A stretch of 64,000 nt of DNA from Bacteroidales bacterium (GTDB lineage: Bacteria; Bacteroidota; Bacteroidia; Bacteroidales; P3). Below the pieces are notes generated by a model that was given only the letters and a program-made list of their open reading frames with translations, did not search any database and was not told the origin of the DNA. The translations under genes and the position numbers were made by a program. Where the stretch lies: NCBI GenBank assembly GCA_016296345.1, contig JAEDJL010000002.1, forward strand, positions 1-64,000, written 5' to 3'. Within the stretch, counting starts at the first letter, position 1. Each line of letters opens with the position of its first letter. Positions 9,212-18,016 of the stretch are shown here, piece after piece.

Positions 9212-10135
9212 ATGATAAAGACAGCTCAAAAAAATCCATATCTGTGTTCTCCAATGAACTATATTGGTGGCAAATATAAGTTGTTGCCTCAAATCATGCC
9301 TCTTTTCCCCGAGAATATCAGAGTGTTTGTCGATTTGTTTTGCGGAGGTGCAAACGTGGGAATAAATGTCAAATCGGAAAAAGTCGTTTTTAATGATAAT
9401 TTATCGTATCTCATTGATTTGTATAGGGCTTTTCAAATGCTCCCCAAGTCAGAAATTCTTTTGCATATCGAGAAACGTATTGAAGATTTGGCACTCTCAA
9501 TGACCAATGAACAAGGTTATCTGACTTTGAGGAACATTTACAACAGCGAACGCAACCCTTTGGATTTGTTTGTGCTTACTGCATATTCGTTCAATCACCA
9601 AATTAGATTTAACAATTCTCATTTGTTCAACAACCCTTTCGGAAGAGACAGAAGCTCTTTCAATAGCAGAATGAAGAACAACTTGATTGCTTTCTTGGAC
9701 AGACTGAACTCCGAGAATGTTTACTTTTCTTGCAAAAACTTTGAGAGCTTTGATTTGTCGGACTTTTCAACTGAGGATTTTATTTATTGCGATCCGCCGT
9801 ATCTGATTACGACAGGGACATACAATGACGGAAAAAGAGGCTTTGAGGGTTGGAATAAATCTGAGGAAATCAAACTTCTCGACTTGTTGAACACGATTGA
9901 CAAAAAGGGATTGAGATTTGCTCTCTCCAATGTGCTTGTTCACAAAGGCAAAACAAATGAAATACTCATCGAATGGATACAACAGCACAACTATAACGTC
10001 TTTCATTTGAATAAAAACTATTCTAACTCCAACTATCACACACTTGACAGAGATAAAAACTCATCTGACGAAGTCTTGATAACCAATTACAAACCACAGA
10101 CCAACCAACTGACTTTGGATTTATGCGATATATAG
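9212..10135 (+). CDS. D12-class DNA adenine N6-methyltransferase (first of pair)
   Basis: 307 residues. Alpha/D12-class order of motifs: MNYIGGKYKLLPQI (motif X, residues 15-28), FVDLFCGGANVGI (SAM-binding motif I, about 42-54) and DPPY (catalytic motif IV, about 193-196). It transfers a methyl group from S-adenosylmethionine to adenine N6 within a specific DNA site. It overlaps the next methylase gene by 13 bases, and that one overlaps the nuclease gene by 4, so the three are one translationally coupled unit. Two D12 enzymes with one nuclease recall FokI-like type IIS systems, where each methylase protects one strand of an asymmetric site; the site is not readable from sequence. Confidence 0.9.
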   Translation: MIKTAQKNPYLCSPMNYIGGKYKLLPQIMPLFPENIRVFVDLFCGGANVGINVKSEKVVFNDNLSYLIDLYRAFQMLPKSEILLHIEKRIEDLALSMTNEQGYLTLRNIYNSERNPLDLFVLTAYSFNHQIRFNNSHLFNNPFGRDRSSFNSRMKNNLIAFLDRLNSENVYFSCKNFESFDLSDFSTEDFIYCDPPYLITTGTYNDGKRGFEGWNKSEEIKLLDLLNTIDKKGLRFALSNVLVHKGKTNEILIEWIQQHNYNVFHLNKNYSNSNYHTLDRDKNSSDEVLITNYKPQTNQLTLDLCDI

Positions 10136-11193
10136 GCAACAAAGAGAATATTGTTCAGAGAATATATGAGATACTTGACACAAAAGGCATAAAAGGAGAG
10201 TCTTTTTTTGATTTTTGTTCGGGAACAGCAAGTGTGGCAAAGTTTTTCAAGCAAAAGGATTACAGAGTTGTTTCGTCTGATTTGATGTATATGTCTTATT
10301 GCTTGCAAAAGGCGTACATTGAAAACAACACCACACCCGAATTTCAATCTTTGTTGCCGCTTATTGCAGATAAATCACCAATTAAATCGTTGTTTTCCAC
10401 ACCTTTGGAAATTGTTTTGAGCTACCTTGATACTCTTTTGCCTATTGAAGGATTTATTTTTTCCAACTATTCGCCCGAAGGGACGCAACAACTCGAAATT
10501 CCGAGAAAATATTTCACAGGAAAGAACGCAGGGAAAATAGATGCAATAAGAGAGGAAATTGAAAAGTGGAAAAATAATTGCTTGATTACCGAGAGTGAAT
10601 ATTTTATCTTGCTTTCCTGCTTGCTTGAAACGGTTTCCTTTTATTCAAATGTGGCAGGTGTGTATTCGGCTTTTCATAAAAAATGGGACCCGAGGGCAAT
10701 AAAAACACTGGAATTAAGACCGATAAAGATAATATCAAACAATCAACAGAACAAATCTTTCAATTCTGACAGCATGAAGCTGCTTGAGGAGATTGAAGTT
10801 GATATATTGTATTTGGATCCTCCCTACAACGAAAGACAATATCCCCCTAACTATCACATTTTGGAGACAATAGCAAGAGCAGACAGTCCGACAATACACG
10901 GAATTTCGGGAATGAGGGACTACAAGGACGAAAAATCGAGATTTTGTAATCCTGTTACTGCATTGGAAGACTTGAAACAAATTGCACGGAAGGCAAAGTG
11001 CAAATATATTGTTTTGAGTTACAATTCCGAAGGAATAATGAAGCAAAACGAAATTGTCGAAACATTGTCCCAATATGGCGATGTGGAGTTTGAAGAATTT
11101 GAATACCAAAGATTTAAGAGTAATAATAACGGGTTGAGCAGAACAAAGAAAAGCGTTTTTGAACAAGTCTATATTTTGAAGAAAAGTTTATGA
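10123..11193 (+). CDS. D12-class DNA adenine N6-methyltransferase (second of pair)
   Basis: 356 residues. Motif X is MRYIGNKENIVQRI at the very N-terminus, motif I is FFDFCSGTASVAKFF (about 25-39), and motif IV is LDPPYNERQYPPNYH (about 232-246), a form common in FokI-type modification methylases. The insert between motifs I and IV is long and probably holds the target-recognition domain; it differs from that of the upstream enzyme, which suggests a different target strand rather than a simple duplication. It starts inside the upstream gene (13-base overlap) and ends in an ATGA overlap with the nuclease gene. Confidence 0.9.
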   Translation: MRYIGNKENIVQRIYEILDTKGIKGESFFDFCSGTASVAKFFKQKDYRVVSSDLMYMSYCLQKAYIENNTTPEFQSLLPLIADKSPIKSLFSTPLEIVLSYLDTLLPIEGFIFSNYSPEGTQQLEIPRKYFTGKNAGKIDAIREEIEKWKNNCLITESEYFILLSCLLETVSFYSNVAGVYSAFHKKWDPRAIKTLELRPIKIISNNQQNKSFNSDSMKLLEEIEVDILYLDPPYNERQYPPNYHILETIARADSPTIHGISGMRDYKDEKSRFCNPVTALEDLKQIARKAKCKYIVLSYNSEGIMKQNEIVETLSQYGDVEFEEFEYQRFKSNNNGLSRTKKSVFEQVYILKKSL

Positions 11194-12599
11194 ACAGCGT
11201 AGAGAAGAGAAGCAAAAATCTTTGGATATTAACCGAAGAGCGTCCGAAGAAAAAGGTTTTGGAATACATATTGGGCTATTTTGCAAAGGACAATGGATTT
11301 GGCTTTTTAGGAGGAGAGTTGAAGATATTGCCAATTTTGAATGAGGATAATTGTTTTGATTTTACCTACAAGCTGACAGGATTTGAGTGTTCCAAGGTTA
11401 GTTGTGTGTATATCAAGACTATTTCGGGAAATTCGAGCTTTGTGGATTATCTTATCTACTATCAAGACGAGCAGCCTCAGCCTTGTGATATTCCTTTGTA
11501 TGCTATTGAAGAGACAAAAACAGACGACAGCGAAAGCAGAAACACAGGCGTGTTTCAGAGATGTAGTAAATTTGTATTTCTTCGCCATTACTATCCTTCA
11601 ACAAAAGCAATCATGCTCTATTCTTTGCAAATAGAGCAGAAAGAACGACCAACACAGACTTACATTTTCGGAACAAGATTGCTGCTTACCTTGGGTGTGG
11701 AAATTCTTGGCAAGAAGTTGGATAACAATATCTTCAAACCATTTTCCTCGGTTGAAGAAATAGTCTCTTTCAAACAGGGAATGAAAAATCCTCCCAAAGG
11801 AAATGTTGCTATTTCTATTACAAAGACAGAACGAGAAGTAAGTATTTCGGGAAGATTGTGCAAAAACAATTCGATAGGACATGACCCCAATATCGGAGCA
11901 TTAAGTCTTATTTCCGCAACAATCAGAAAACTTGGTTGGAAAGGAAGAGTAATTATAACAAATCATGGTTTGCAACAATCAAATATCAAGAAAGGAAACA
12001 AGTTTCTTTACTTGGCAGAAGCTCTGAACTTAGATTTGGAAAATCTTAGTCTGCCAAGAGTGAATTTTCCTGCCGATTATTGGCACTATGATATGAAAAG
12101 CGAAAAGTTGGCAACCATATTCTTGCATGTAATTGTCGAAAACTTTACCGAAAGTTACTCTATATTTGACAATCATGCAGGTTGCGAAAAAAGTTACTTC
12201 CAAACATCAGACGGAAAGCGTATCCCTTTGAAAAAATATAGTAACAGAGATGCCTACAAAGCCGGAGATAAAAGTCAGATTGTTTCGATACCCGATTTGG
12301 TTCTTGTTGATATAAACACAAAACAAACAATTCTGACAGAGGGAAAGAAATATCAAAATCTCAAAAAAGGAATAAAAGAACTCGAAAACTATGATAGTTT
12401 CATCGAAAGCTATCTTCTTGAATATTATCCCGACTTTGAAGTTGTGAAAACGCTTGCTCTCTTTGGAGGAAAGGAGGAAAAAGTAATAGAAGTCGAAGTC
12501 GGATTTTTGCTTAATGAGAAAGGAAAGTTAGTTTTGGGTATTTATGCTCCGCAATTATTCAGAAGGGCAGTACAAAATGTGATAGATTTTTGGTCATAG
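11190..12599 (+). CDS. Putative type II restriction endonuclease
   Basis: 469 residues, third gene of the methylase operon, starting with ATGA over the preceding stop. A PD-(D/E)XK-like core can be seen at about residues 85-125: FVDYLIYY supplies an acidic residue, then YAIEETKTDDSESRN gives the E-x-K pair, followed by a helix (GVFQRCSKFVFLR). The C-terminal half contains a second acidic/lysine patch (LILTEGKKYQNLKKGIKELENYDSF) with no assigned function. No named family was recognised. Its assignment as the cognate nuclease rests mainly on operon position and the ExK motif. Loss of the methylases would be expected to make it toxic. Confidence 0.7.
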   Translation: MNSVEKRSKNLWILTEERPKKKVLEYILGYFAKDNGFGFLGGELKILPILNEDNCFDFTYKLTGFECSKVSCVYIKTISGNSSFVDYLIYYQDEQPQPCDIPLYAIEETKTDDSESRNTGVFQRCSKFVFLRHYYPSTKAIMLYSLQIEQKERPTQTYIFGTRLLLTLGVEILGKKLDNNIFKPFSSVEEIVSFKQGMKNPPKGNVAISITKTEREVSISGRLCKNNSIGHDPNIGALSLISATIRKLGWKGRVIITNHGLQQSNIKKGNKFLYLAEALNLDLENLSLPRVNFPADYWHYDMKSEKLATIFLHVIVENFTESYSIFDNHAGCEKSYFQTSDGKRIPLKKYSNRDAYKAGDKSQIVSIPDLVLVDINTKQTILTEGKKYQNLKKGIKELENYDSFIESYLLEYYPDFEVVKTLALFGGKEEKVIEVEVGFLLNEKGKLVLGIYAPQLFRRAVQNVIDFWS

Positions 12600-12680
12600 T
12601 TGATTTGAAATAAAAGCCTCTTAGTTCTGTTTTAATGAATTTGGAAGTTGTTTTGATAAGTATAGATATTGTGTTTACAG

Positions 12681-13160
12681 ATGAAGTATAAAGTTGGAAT
12701 AGGTTATGATGTTCATCGCCTTGGTGAGGGTGATGGTTTGGTTTTGGGCGGTATTGTTGTGCCGTCTTGTCTTTGCAGTGTGGGGCATTCTGATGCTGAT
12801 TGTCTCATTCATGCGATTATTGATGCTATGTTGGGGGCTGCAAATCTCAGAGACATCGGTTTTCAATATCCTGACAGTAATCCCGATTACAAGGGTATCG
12901 ACTCGAAACGTCTTCTTGCTGATGCTTTCAAAAAAATCACCGACAAGGGTTACAAAATCGAGAACATAGATTCGACAATCTGCCTCCAAACGCCAAAAGT
13001 CAGCAAATACATCGGGCAGATGCAACAGTGCTTGGCAGAAATTCTCAATCTCGATACGGAAGACCTGACTATAAAAGCCACAACAACCGAAAAACTTGGA
13101 TTTGTCGGCAACAGCAGCGGCATTGCTGCCTATGCTGTGTGCTTGTTGTCAAGGGACTGA
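12681..13160 (+). CDS. ispF: 2-C-methyl-D-erythritol 2,4-cyclodiphosphate synthase
   Basis: 159 residues from ATG 12681; an upstream TTG at 12669 is in frame but the protein family begins at KVGIGYDVHR. IspF forms the cyclic diphosphate in the non-mevalonate isoprenoid pathway. Metal ligands are visible as DVH near residue 10 and the His of CLIHAI. The family signatures GHSDADCLIHAI and TIKATTTEKLGFVG are intact. Where many homologues have DIGxHFP this one has DIGFQYP, a small deviation. It stands alone in its strand direction, ending 20 bp from the convergent priA end. Confidence 0.95.
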   Translation: MKYKVGIGYDVHRLGEGDGLVLGGIVVPSCLCSVGHSDADCLIHAIIDAMLGAANLRDIGFQYPDSNPDYKGIDSKRLLADAFKKITDKGYKIENIDSTICLQTPKVSKYIGQMQQCLAEILNLDTEDLTIKATTTEKLGFVGNSSGIAAYAVCLLSRD

Positions 13161-13180
13161 AAGGTGTTTTTGCTCTCTTG

Positions 13181-15655
13181 TTATTGGGGATCGACGTCTG
13201 TGATTATCCTCATTTGCTTACCTGCGGGCGAAGCGAGCATTTCCTCGTTCAGACGCATGATTGCTTGTTTTGCCTTGGCGTAAGAGATTGTTCTTTCGAG
13301 TTTTAAGATTATTGTTTTGATGAAAAGGTTTCGGATTTTGCTTACCGCAGGGAACTCGGGTCCCAAAATCCTGCCGCCGAATATGCCCCTTATTTTCATG
13401 GCGTATGTATCTGCAAATTCGTTTAGAAGATTGATGTCTTTCGATTGCAGGTTTATCTTCACCAAGTGGTAGAACGGTGGATAGCGAAAGAGCTTTCGTT
13501 CTACAATTTGGCTGTTGTACATATTTCTATAGTTGTGATTTGCAACTTCTTGGAAGATTTGGTGCAAGGGGTTGTAGGTTTGAATGATTACTTTGCCGAC
13601 TTTGTCGCCTCTTCCCGAGCGTCCTGCAACCTGAGTGAGCATATCAAAACATCTTTCGTAAGCTCTGAAATCGGGATAGAACAACATACTGTCCGCATCG
13701 ACCACTCCGACCAAACCAACCTTGTCAAAATCCAAGCCTTTGCTCACAAGCTGAGTTCCACACAGTATATTGGTCTTGCCTTTGGCAAAGTCGTCAATGA
13801 TTTTTGAGTAAGCGTCTTTCTGTCTTGTGGTATCGAGGTCCAATCTTGCCACTCTTGCATCGGGAAAGTACTTTTGGGCTTCGGCTTCAATCTTTTCGCT
13901 TCCGCTTCCTGTCATTCTGAGCGAGTGGCTGTGGCATTCGGGACACTCGTTTACTATCGGAGAGGTATAACCGCAGTAATGGCAGTTGAGAACTCCCGTA
14001 TGCTTATGCACTGTCAGCGTTACGTCGCAGTTGGGACAACGTGCAACCCAAGTGCAAACATCACAGCGGAGATTGGAAGCAAAGCCTCTCAAATTTTTGA
14101 AGAGGATTACCTGCCGTTTTTCGGCAAGTGTGCGATTTATTTCCTCAAACAAGGGCTCTGAAAAGACAGAATACATCAAGCCTTGCTGCACATACTCTTT
14201 CAAATTTACAATCTGCACTTGCGGAAGGGGGCTTTGAGTGTATCGAGTGTGCAATTCAAATCGGTTGAAACGACCTGTTTCGGTATTGAAATAAGTCTCT
14301 ATTGACGGGGTTGCCGAACCCAAGACGACTTTTGTGCCTTTGGTGTGAGCAAGATAGAGTGCTGCATCTTTGGCATTGTATCTTGGCGTAGGCTCTGTTT
14401 GTTTGAAGCCAGCATCATGCTCTTCATCGACAATCACCAAGCCCAAATCGGTAAAGGGGAGGAAGATTGCAGAGCGTGAACCGATGATTATGCGATAGCT
14501 TTTGTCTTTTTCGGGATTTTTTACCTTGCTCCATATCTCTGCTCTCTCGTCTTTGGAAAACCGACTGTGATAAATGCCTATTTTTTCGCCAAAGTATGTC
14601 TCCAAACGACCGAGAAGCTGTGCCGACAAGGCAATTTCGGGAAGCAGAAACAAGACTTGCTTTCCTTGTTTGACGATGTGGTCAATCAATTTGATGTAAA
14701 CCTCGGTTTTTCCGCTGCCTGTAACTCCGAAAAGCAGGCTTATGGGCTTGTCGTCCCACCGGCTTATTATTCCTTCAAAGGCTTTCTGTTGTTCAAAGTT
14801 GAGAGTTATGTCTTCGACTCTTCGTCTGCTCTCTTTGGCTTGCAGTCTGCTGAAAGCCAAAGTTTCAATTTTCAGAATGCCTTTGCGTATCAGTGTGTCG
14901 ATGCTGCTTTGTGATACCTTGTTTTGCAGGTCTGCTTTTTTGACAAAGCCTTCGGAGTTTTTTTGAGCCACAAAACTCATGAGTGCTTCGAGCTGCAAGG
15001 CAGACGTTTTCTTGCTTTCAAGCTCTTTTATCCACAATTTCAGTTGCTCTTTTGAAGAACAATTCTCGCCAAAGGTCAGATAGTCTTCCAATTTTGGCGA
15101 ATATCGGTCGTAGAGTTGCTCATCGCAGGCAAGGATTTGACGCTTTATCAAACTCTCGACAACAGGCAGTATTCTGACATTTCGCATTGCTGTCGCAATA
15201 GAGCTTATGTCGGTATTTTTTTTCTTCTCTACATACTTCAAAATCTTGATTTCATCTTCCGACAAGCCGTCTGCCTCTCCCGAAAAGTCGGGAGAAACAA
15301 GTATCTTGGTCTCGCTTTTCAACCGAAAGGCACTTGGCAGAGCTGCCACCAACACATCGCCAATGTAACAGGCGTAATAGTCTGCAATCCACTGCCAAAA
15401 GTCAAGGTTATCCTTTGAAACAATCGGTTCAAAGTCCAAAAGCTCCAAAATATACTTGACAACCATCACCCGAGGCACTCTGTTGTGCAACTCTGTTACT
15501 ATTCCGCTGTACAATCTCTTCTTTCCAAACTGCACAGCCACCCTGCAACCGACACGGATTTGCGACTTCAAATCCTCAGGTACTCTGTAAGTGTAGCTTT
15601 GTGGCAGATGCAGAGGCAGAATGACCTCACAAAACAAATCGTTGCCGTCTGTCAT
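13181..15655 (-). CDS. priA: Primosomal replication restart helicase PriA
   Basis: 824 residues from ATG 15655. An in-frame GTG at 15682 overlaps the upstream TGA stop and would add nine residues, so coupling from GTG is possible. The N-terminal DNA-binding domain (CEVILPLHLPQSYTYRVPE) is followed by an SF2 helicase core with Walker A LLFGVTGSGKTEVYIK and DEEH box VIVDEEHD. A zinc-binding insert with paired cysteines (CDVCTWVARCPNCD ... CHYCG ... CPECHS) and the C-terminal helicase motifs QVAGRSGRGDK complete it. PriA reloads the replisome at stalled forks. It is the last gene of the leftward pgk operon. Confidence 0.95.
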   Translation of the reverse strand: MTDGNDLFCEVILPLHLPQSYTYRVPEDLKSQIRVGCRVAVQFGKKRLYSGIVTELHNRVPRVMVVKYILELLDFEPIVSKDNLDFWQWIADYYACYIGDVLVAALPSAFRLKSETKILVSPDFSGEADGLSEDEIKILKYVEKKKNTDISSIATAMRNVRILPVVESLIKRQILACDEQLYDRYSPKLEDYLTFGENCSSKEQLKLWIKELESKKTSALQLEALMSFVAQKNSEGFVKKADLQNKVSQSSIDTLIRKGILKIETLAFSRLQAKESRRRVEDITLNFEQQKAFEGIISRWDDKPISLLFGVTGSGKTEVYIKLIDHIVKQGKQVLFLLPEIALSAQLLGRLETYFGEKIGIYHSRFSKDERAEIWSKVKNPEKDKSYRIIIGSRSAIFLPFTDLGLVIVDEEHDAGFKQTEPTPRYNAKDAALYLAHTKGTKVVLGSATPSIETYFNTETGRFNRFELHTRYTQSPLPQVQIVNLKEYVQQGLMYSVFSEPLFEEINRTLAEKRQVILFKNLRGFASNLRCDVCTWVARCPNCDVTLTVHKHTGVLNCHYCGYTSPIVNECPECHSHSLRMTGSGSEKIEAEAQKYFPDARVARLDLDTTRQKDAYSKIIDDFAKGKTNILCGTQLVSKGLDFDKVGLVGVVDADSMLFYPDFRAYERCFDMLTQVAGRSGRGDKVGKVIIQTYNPLHQIFQEVANHNYRNMYNSQIVERKLFRYPPFYHLVKINLQSKDINLLNEFADTYAMKIRGIFGGRILGPEFPAVSKIRNLFIKTIILKLERTISYAKAKQAIMRLNEEMLASPAGKQMRIITDVDPQ

Positions 15656-15678
15656 CGGAGTGAAACTTCGTTTTTCAA

Positions 15679-16122
15679 TCACAGACCGAACACCAACAAG
15701 ATTTTGTCATCATGTTTGAGGTACAATTTTCCCTCTTCGTCTATGGTATAAGCATTGACTTTTTCGAGTGCTTGGAAGTATTTGTGTTCCAAATCCATCG
15801 TTTGCTGCGGACACATCATCTGTGTGGAAGCCAACTGCTTGAAACTAATTTTGTCTTTCTTTACCGAAACCTTGCCAAAGTAGCGATTGCAAGCCGAAGA
15901 GCCGCTTACGTTTTGCGGTTCGTCCGTTATCACCAAAGTAATTCGCTCGTTCTCGTCAGCATATTTTACTTTTGTCGAACCGACAAGCTCCAATCTCCAT
16001 TCGTTATAAAACAATGTATTTTCCAAAAGCTTAGTCTCTGTATTGTGGTTAAACATTGAGCAACTCGAAAGAGCAAACACAGAGGCAAACAGCAACAATA
16101 AATTTCCAAACTTGTGTTTCAT
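15679..16122 (-). CDS. META-domain lipoprotein
   Basis: 147 residues. A lipoprotein signal peptide ends in LSSC (Cys about residue 21), so the protein should be lipid-anchored. The mature part is a single META/HslJ-like domain: NEWRLELVGS, ITLVITDEPQNVSGSSACNRYFG, then LASTQMMCPQQTMDLEHKYFQALEK, which are the family hallmarks. META proteins are envelope proteins linked in E. coli to heat-shock and novobiocin resistance; no enzymatic function is known. It lies 10 bp after meaB and its stop codon overlaps the possible GTG start of priA. Confidence 0.88.
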   Translation of the reverse strand: MKHKFGNLLLLFASVFALSSCSMFNHNTETKLLENTLFYNEWRLELVGSTKVKYADENERITLVITDEPQNVSGSSACNRYFGKVSVKKDKISFKQLASTQMMCPQQTMDLEHKYFQALEKVNAYTIDEEGKLYLKHDDKILLVFGL

Positions 16123-16132
16123 CGTATCAAAA

Positions 16133-17236
16133 TCACTTTGTTAAGTTGTCAAAATAGCCTTCAATCAACCTTTGAGCGGCGATATATGCCGAAATTTTGT
16201 CGTCCAACACATCTTGTTTGAGCTGTTCCAAACGGCTTTCGACAAATTCGCTGTTGTAAAACCGCTCTGTGAGAGTGGAATTGATGCTTTCGGACAAAAT
16301 TCTGAGGTTTTGTTCGTTACGCTTCTTGTAGAAGTGTCCGTTAGCTTTGGTTTGAGCAACGTATTCCATGATTGTGTCCCACATTTTGTCTATTCCGCTG
16401 CCGGTATAAGCCGAAGAGGTGAACACAACAGGCTTCCAACCATTCTCGTTTTGAGGGAAGAGCGACAATGCACTGCGATATTGAGTTGCCGCAAGCTCGG
16501 CTCGGTTCGGGTCAAGCTCGGCTTTGTTGATTGATATGGCATCTGCCATTTCCATTATGCCACGTTTGATGCCTTGGAGTTCGTCTCCTGCATTTGCAAG
16601 CTGCAAAAGCAAAAAGAAATCGACCATCGAGTGTGCCACAACTTCGCTCTGACCAACTCCCACGGTCTCCACAAATACCGTATCGAAGCCTGCCGCCTCG
16701 CAAAGTATGATTATCTCCCTTGTTTTGCGGGCAACGCCTCCCAAACTGCCTGCCGAAGGCGAAGGACGTATGAAAGCGTTGGGGTCGGTTGCCAATTCCT
16801 CCATTCGGGTCTTGTCTCCGAGTATGCTTCCCTTGGTTTTTTCGCTCGTAGGGTCAATAGCCAATACGGCAAGTTTGTGTCCGCTCCGAGTAAGTTTTAC
16901 TCCCAAAGCCTCGATTGTTGTACTCTTTCCGACGCCCGGCACTCCTGTTATGCCGACACGAATACTTTTGCCTGCATAAGGAAGACATCTCTCTATTATC
17001 TGCTGGGCTTTTTGTTGGTGAGCGGCAAGAGAACTCTCCACAAGGGTGATTGCCTGTGAGAGCATCACCCTGTCGGAGTTCAAAATGCCGTTTACATATT
17101 CATCTACACTTATTTCCCTGCGTTTTTTCAGCTTTGCAACATATTGAGTGTTTATATCGGAAGGCTTTTTGCCTATTGCCTCCTGCACACTCAAAGCACT
17201 GTCGGGATTATTCTTGTCTATGATTTTGTCGTACAT
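16133..17236 (-). CDS. meaB: MeaB/ArgK-type G-protein chaperone of methylmalonyl-CoA mutase
   Basis: 367 residues. The G3E-family P-loop GTPase is clear: Walker A GITGVPGVGKST near residue 95, AIDPTSEKTKGSILGDKTRM switch region, and VETVGVGQSE. MeaB proteins protect and load the B12-dependent methylmalonyl-CoA mutase, which in Bacteroidales feeds the succinate-propionate pathway. The mutase genes are not in the window. It sits 6 bp from the SDR gene and 10 bp from the META gene in the leftward operon. Confidence 0.92.
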   Translation of the reverse strand: MYDKIIDKNNPDSALSVQEAIGKKPSDINTQYVAKLKKRREISVDEYVNGILNSDRVMLSQAITLVESSLAAHQQKAQQIIERCLPYAGKSIRVGITGVPGVGKSTTIEALGVKLTRSGHKLAVLAIDPTSEKTKGSILGDKTRMEELATDPNAFIRPSPSAGSLGGVARKTREIIILCEAAGFDTVFVETVGVGQSEVVAHSMVDFFLLLQLANAGDELQGIKRGIMEMADAISINKAELDPNRAELAATQYRSALSLFPQNENGWKPVVFTSSAYTGSGIDKMWDTIMEYVAQTKANGHFYKKRNEQNLRILSESINSTLTERFYNSEFVESRLEQLKQDVLDDKISAYIAAQRLIEGYFDNLTK

Positions 17237-17242
17237 CGTTTT

Positions 17243-17998
17243 TTATTGTTTGAAAAAGTGTCCCGAGTCTGCCTGAGCCGTAGGCATTATCGTCAAATCG
17301 TTTATGCAAACATGAGGAGGAAGAGACACACAATAATATATTGTATCTGCTATGTCGTTTGCAGTAAGTGGTGTGAAGCCTTGGTAAGTTGCTGCCGCTT
17401 TTTTCTCATCTCCGTGAAATCTTACGATTGAAAATTCGGTCTCTACCGCACCCGGGCAGATGTTAGTTACCTTTATGCCGTAAGGGAGTGCGTCAATCCT
17501 GATTCCTTTGCTGATTGCATTGACAGCGTGCTTCGAGGCACAATAGACGTTGCCCTCTCCATACACTTGCTTGCCTGCAATAGAACACAAATTGACCACA
17601 TGACCTTTGTGGTTTTGGCACATCTTTGGAAGCAAAACCTTGGTTACATACAACAATCCTTTGACATTGGTATCTATCATGGTGTCCCAATCTTCTATCG
17701 AGCCGTCTTGGATTGGTTCTTTGCCCAAAGCTCCGCCTGCATTATTGACCAAAACGTCTATATCGCTCCATTTTCCGCTCAAATTGCCTATATTGCTTTT
17801 CACCTGTTCAAAAGAGCGTACGTCAAAGCACAAAGACAATACGTCTGCACCGATTTTTCTCAATTTTTCTTCGAGTTCCGATAGTCTTTCGGCTCTTCTG
17901 CCTGTGATTACAAGGTCATAGCCGTTTTCGGCAAGCTTTATTGCCGTTGCCTGTCCTATTCCTGAGGTTGCACCTGTTACAACTGCTGTTTTTCTCAT
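17243..17998 (-). CDS. Short-chain dehydrogenase/reductase (YdfG-like)
   Basis: 251 residues, classical SDR length. NADP-binding TGATSGIGQATAIKLAENG at the N-terminus, NNAGGALG near 87-94, and the catalytic Ser...Tyr-x-x-x-Lys with YCASKHA near 157. The arginines at GRRAERL suggest NADPH preference. The sequence is most like the YdfG group that acts on 3-hydroxy acids such as serine or malonic semialdehyde; the actual substrate is unknown. It lies between pgk (18 bp) and meaB (6 bp). Confidence 0.9.
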   Translation of the reverse strand: MRKTAVVTGATSGIGQATAIKLAENGYDLVITGRRAERLSELEEKLRKIGADVLSLCFDVRSFEQVKSNIGNLSGKWSDIDVLVNNAGGALGKEPIQDGSIEDWDTMIDTNVKGLLYVTKVLLPKMCQNHKGHVVNLCSIAGKQVYGEGNVYCASKHAVNAISKGIRIDALPYGIKVTNICPGAVETEFSIVRFHGDEKKAAATYQGFTPLTANDIADTIYYCVSLPPHVCINDLTIMPTAQADSGHFFKQ

Positions 17999-18016
17999 TG
18001 CTTTTGCGTCAATTTA

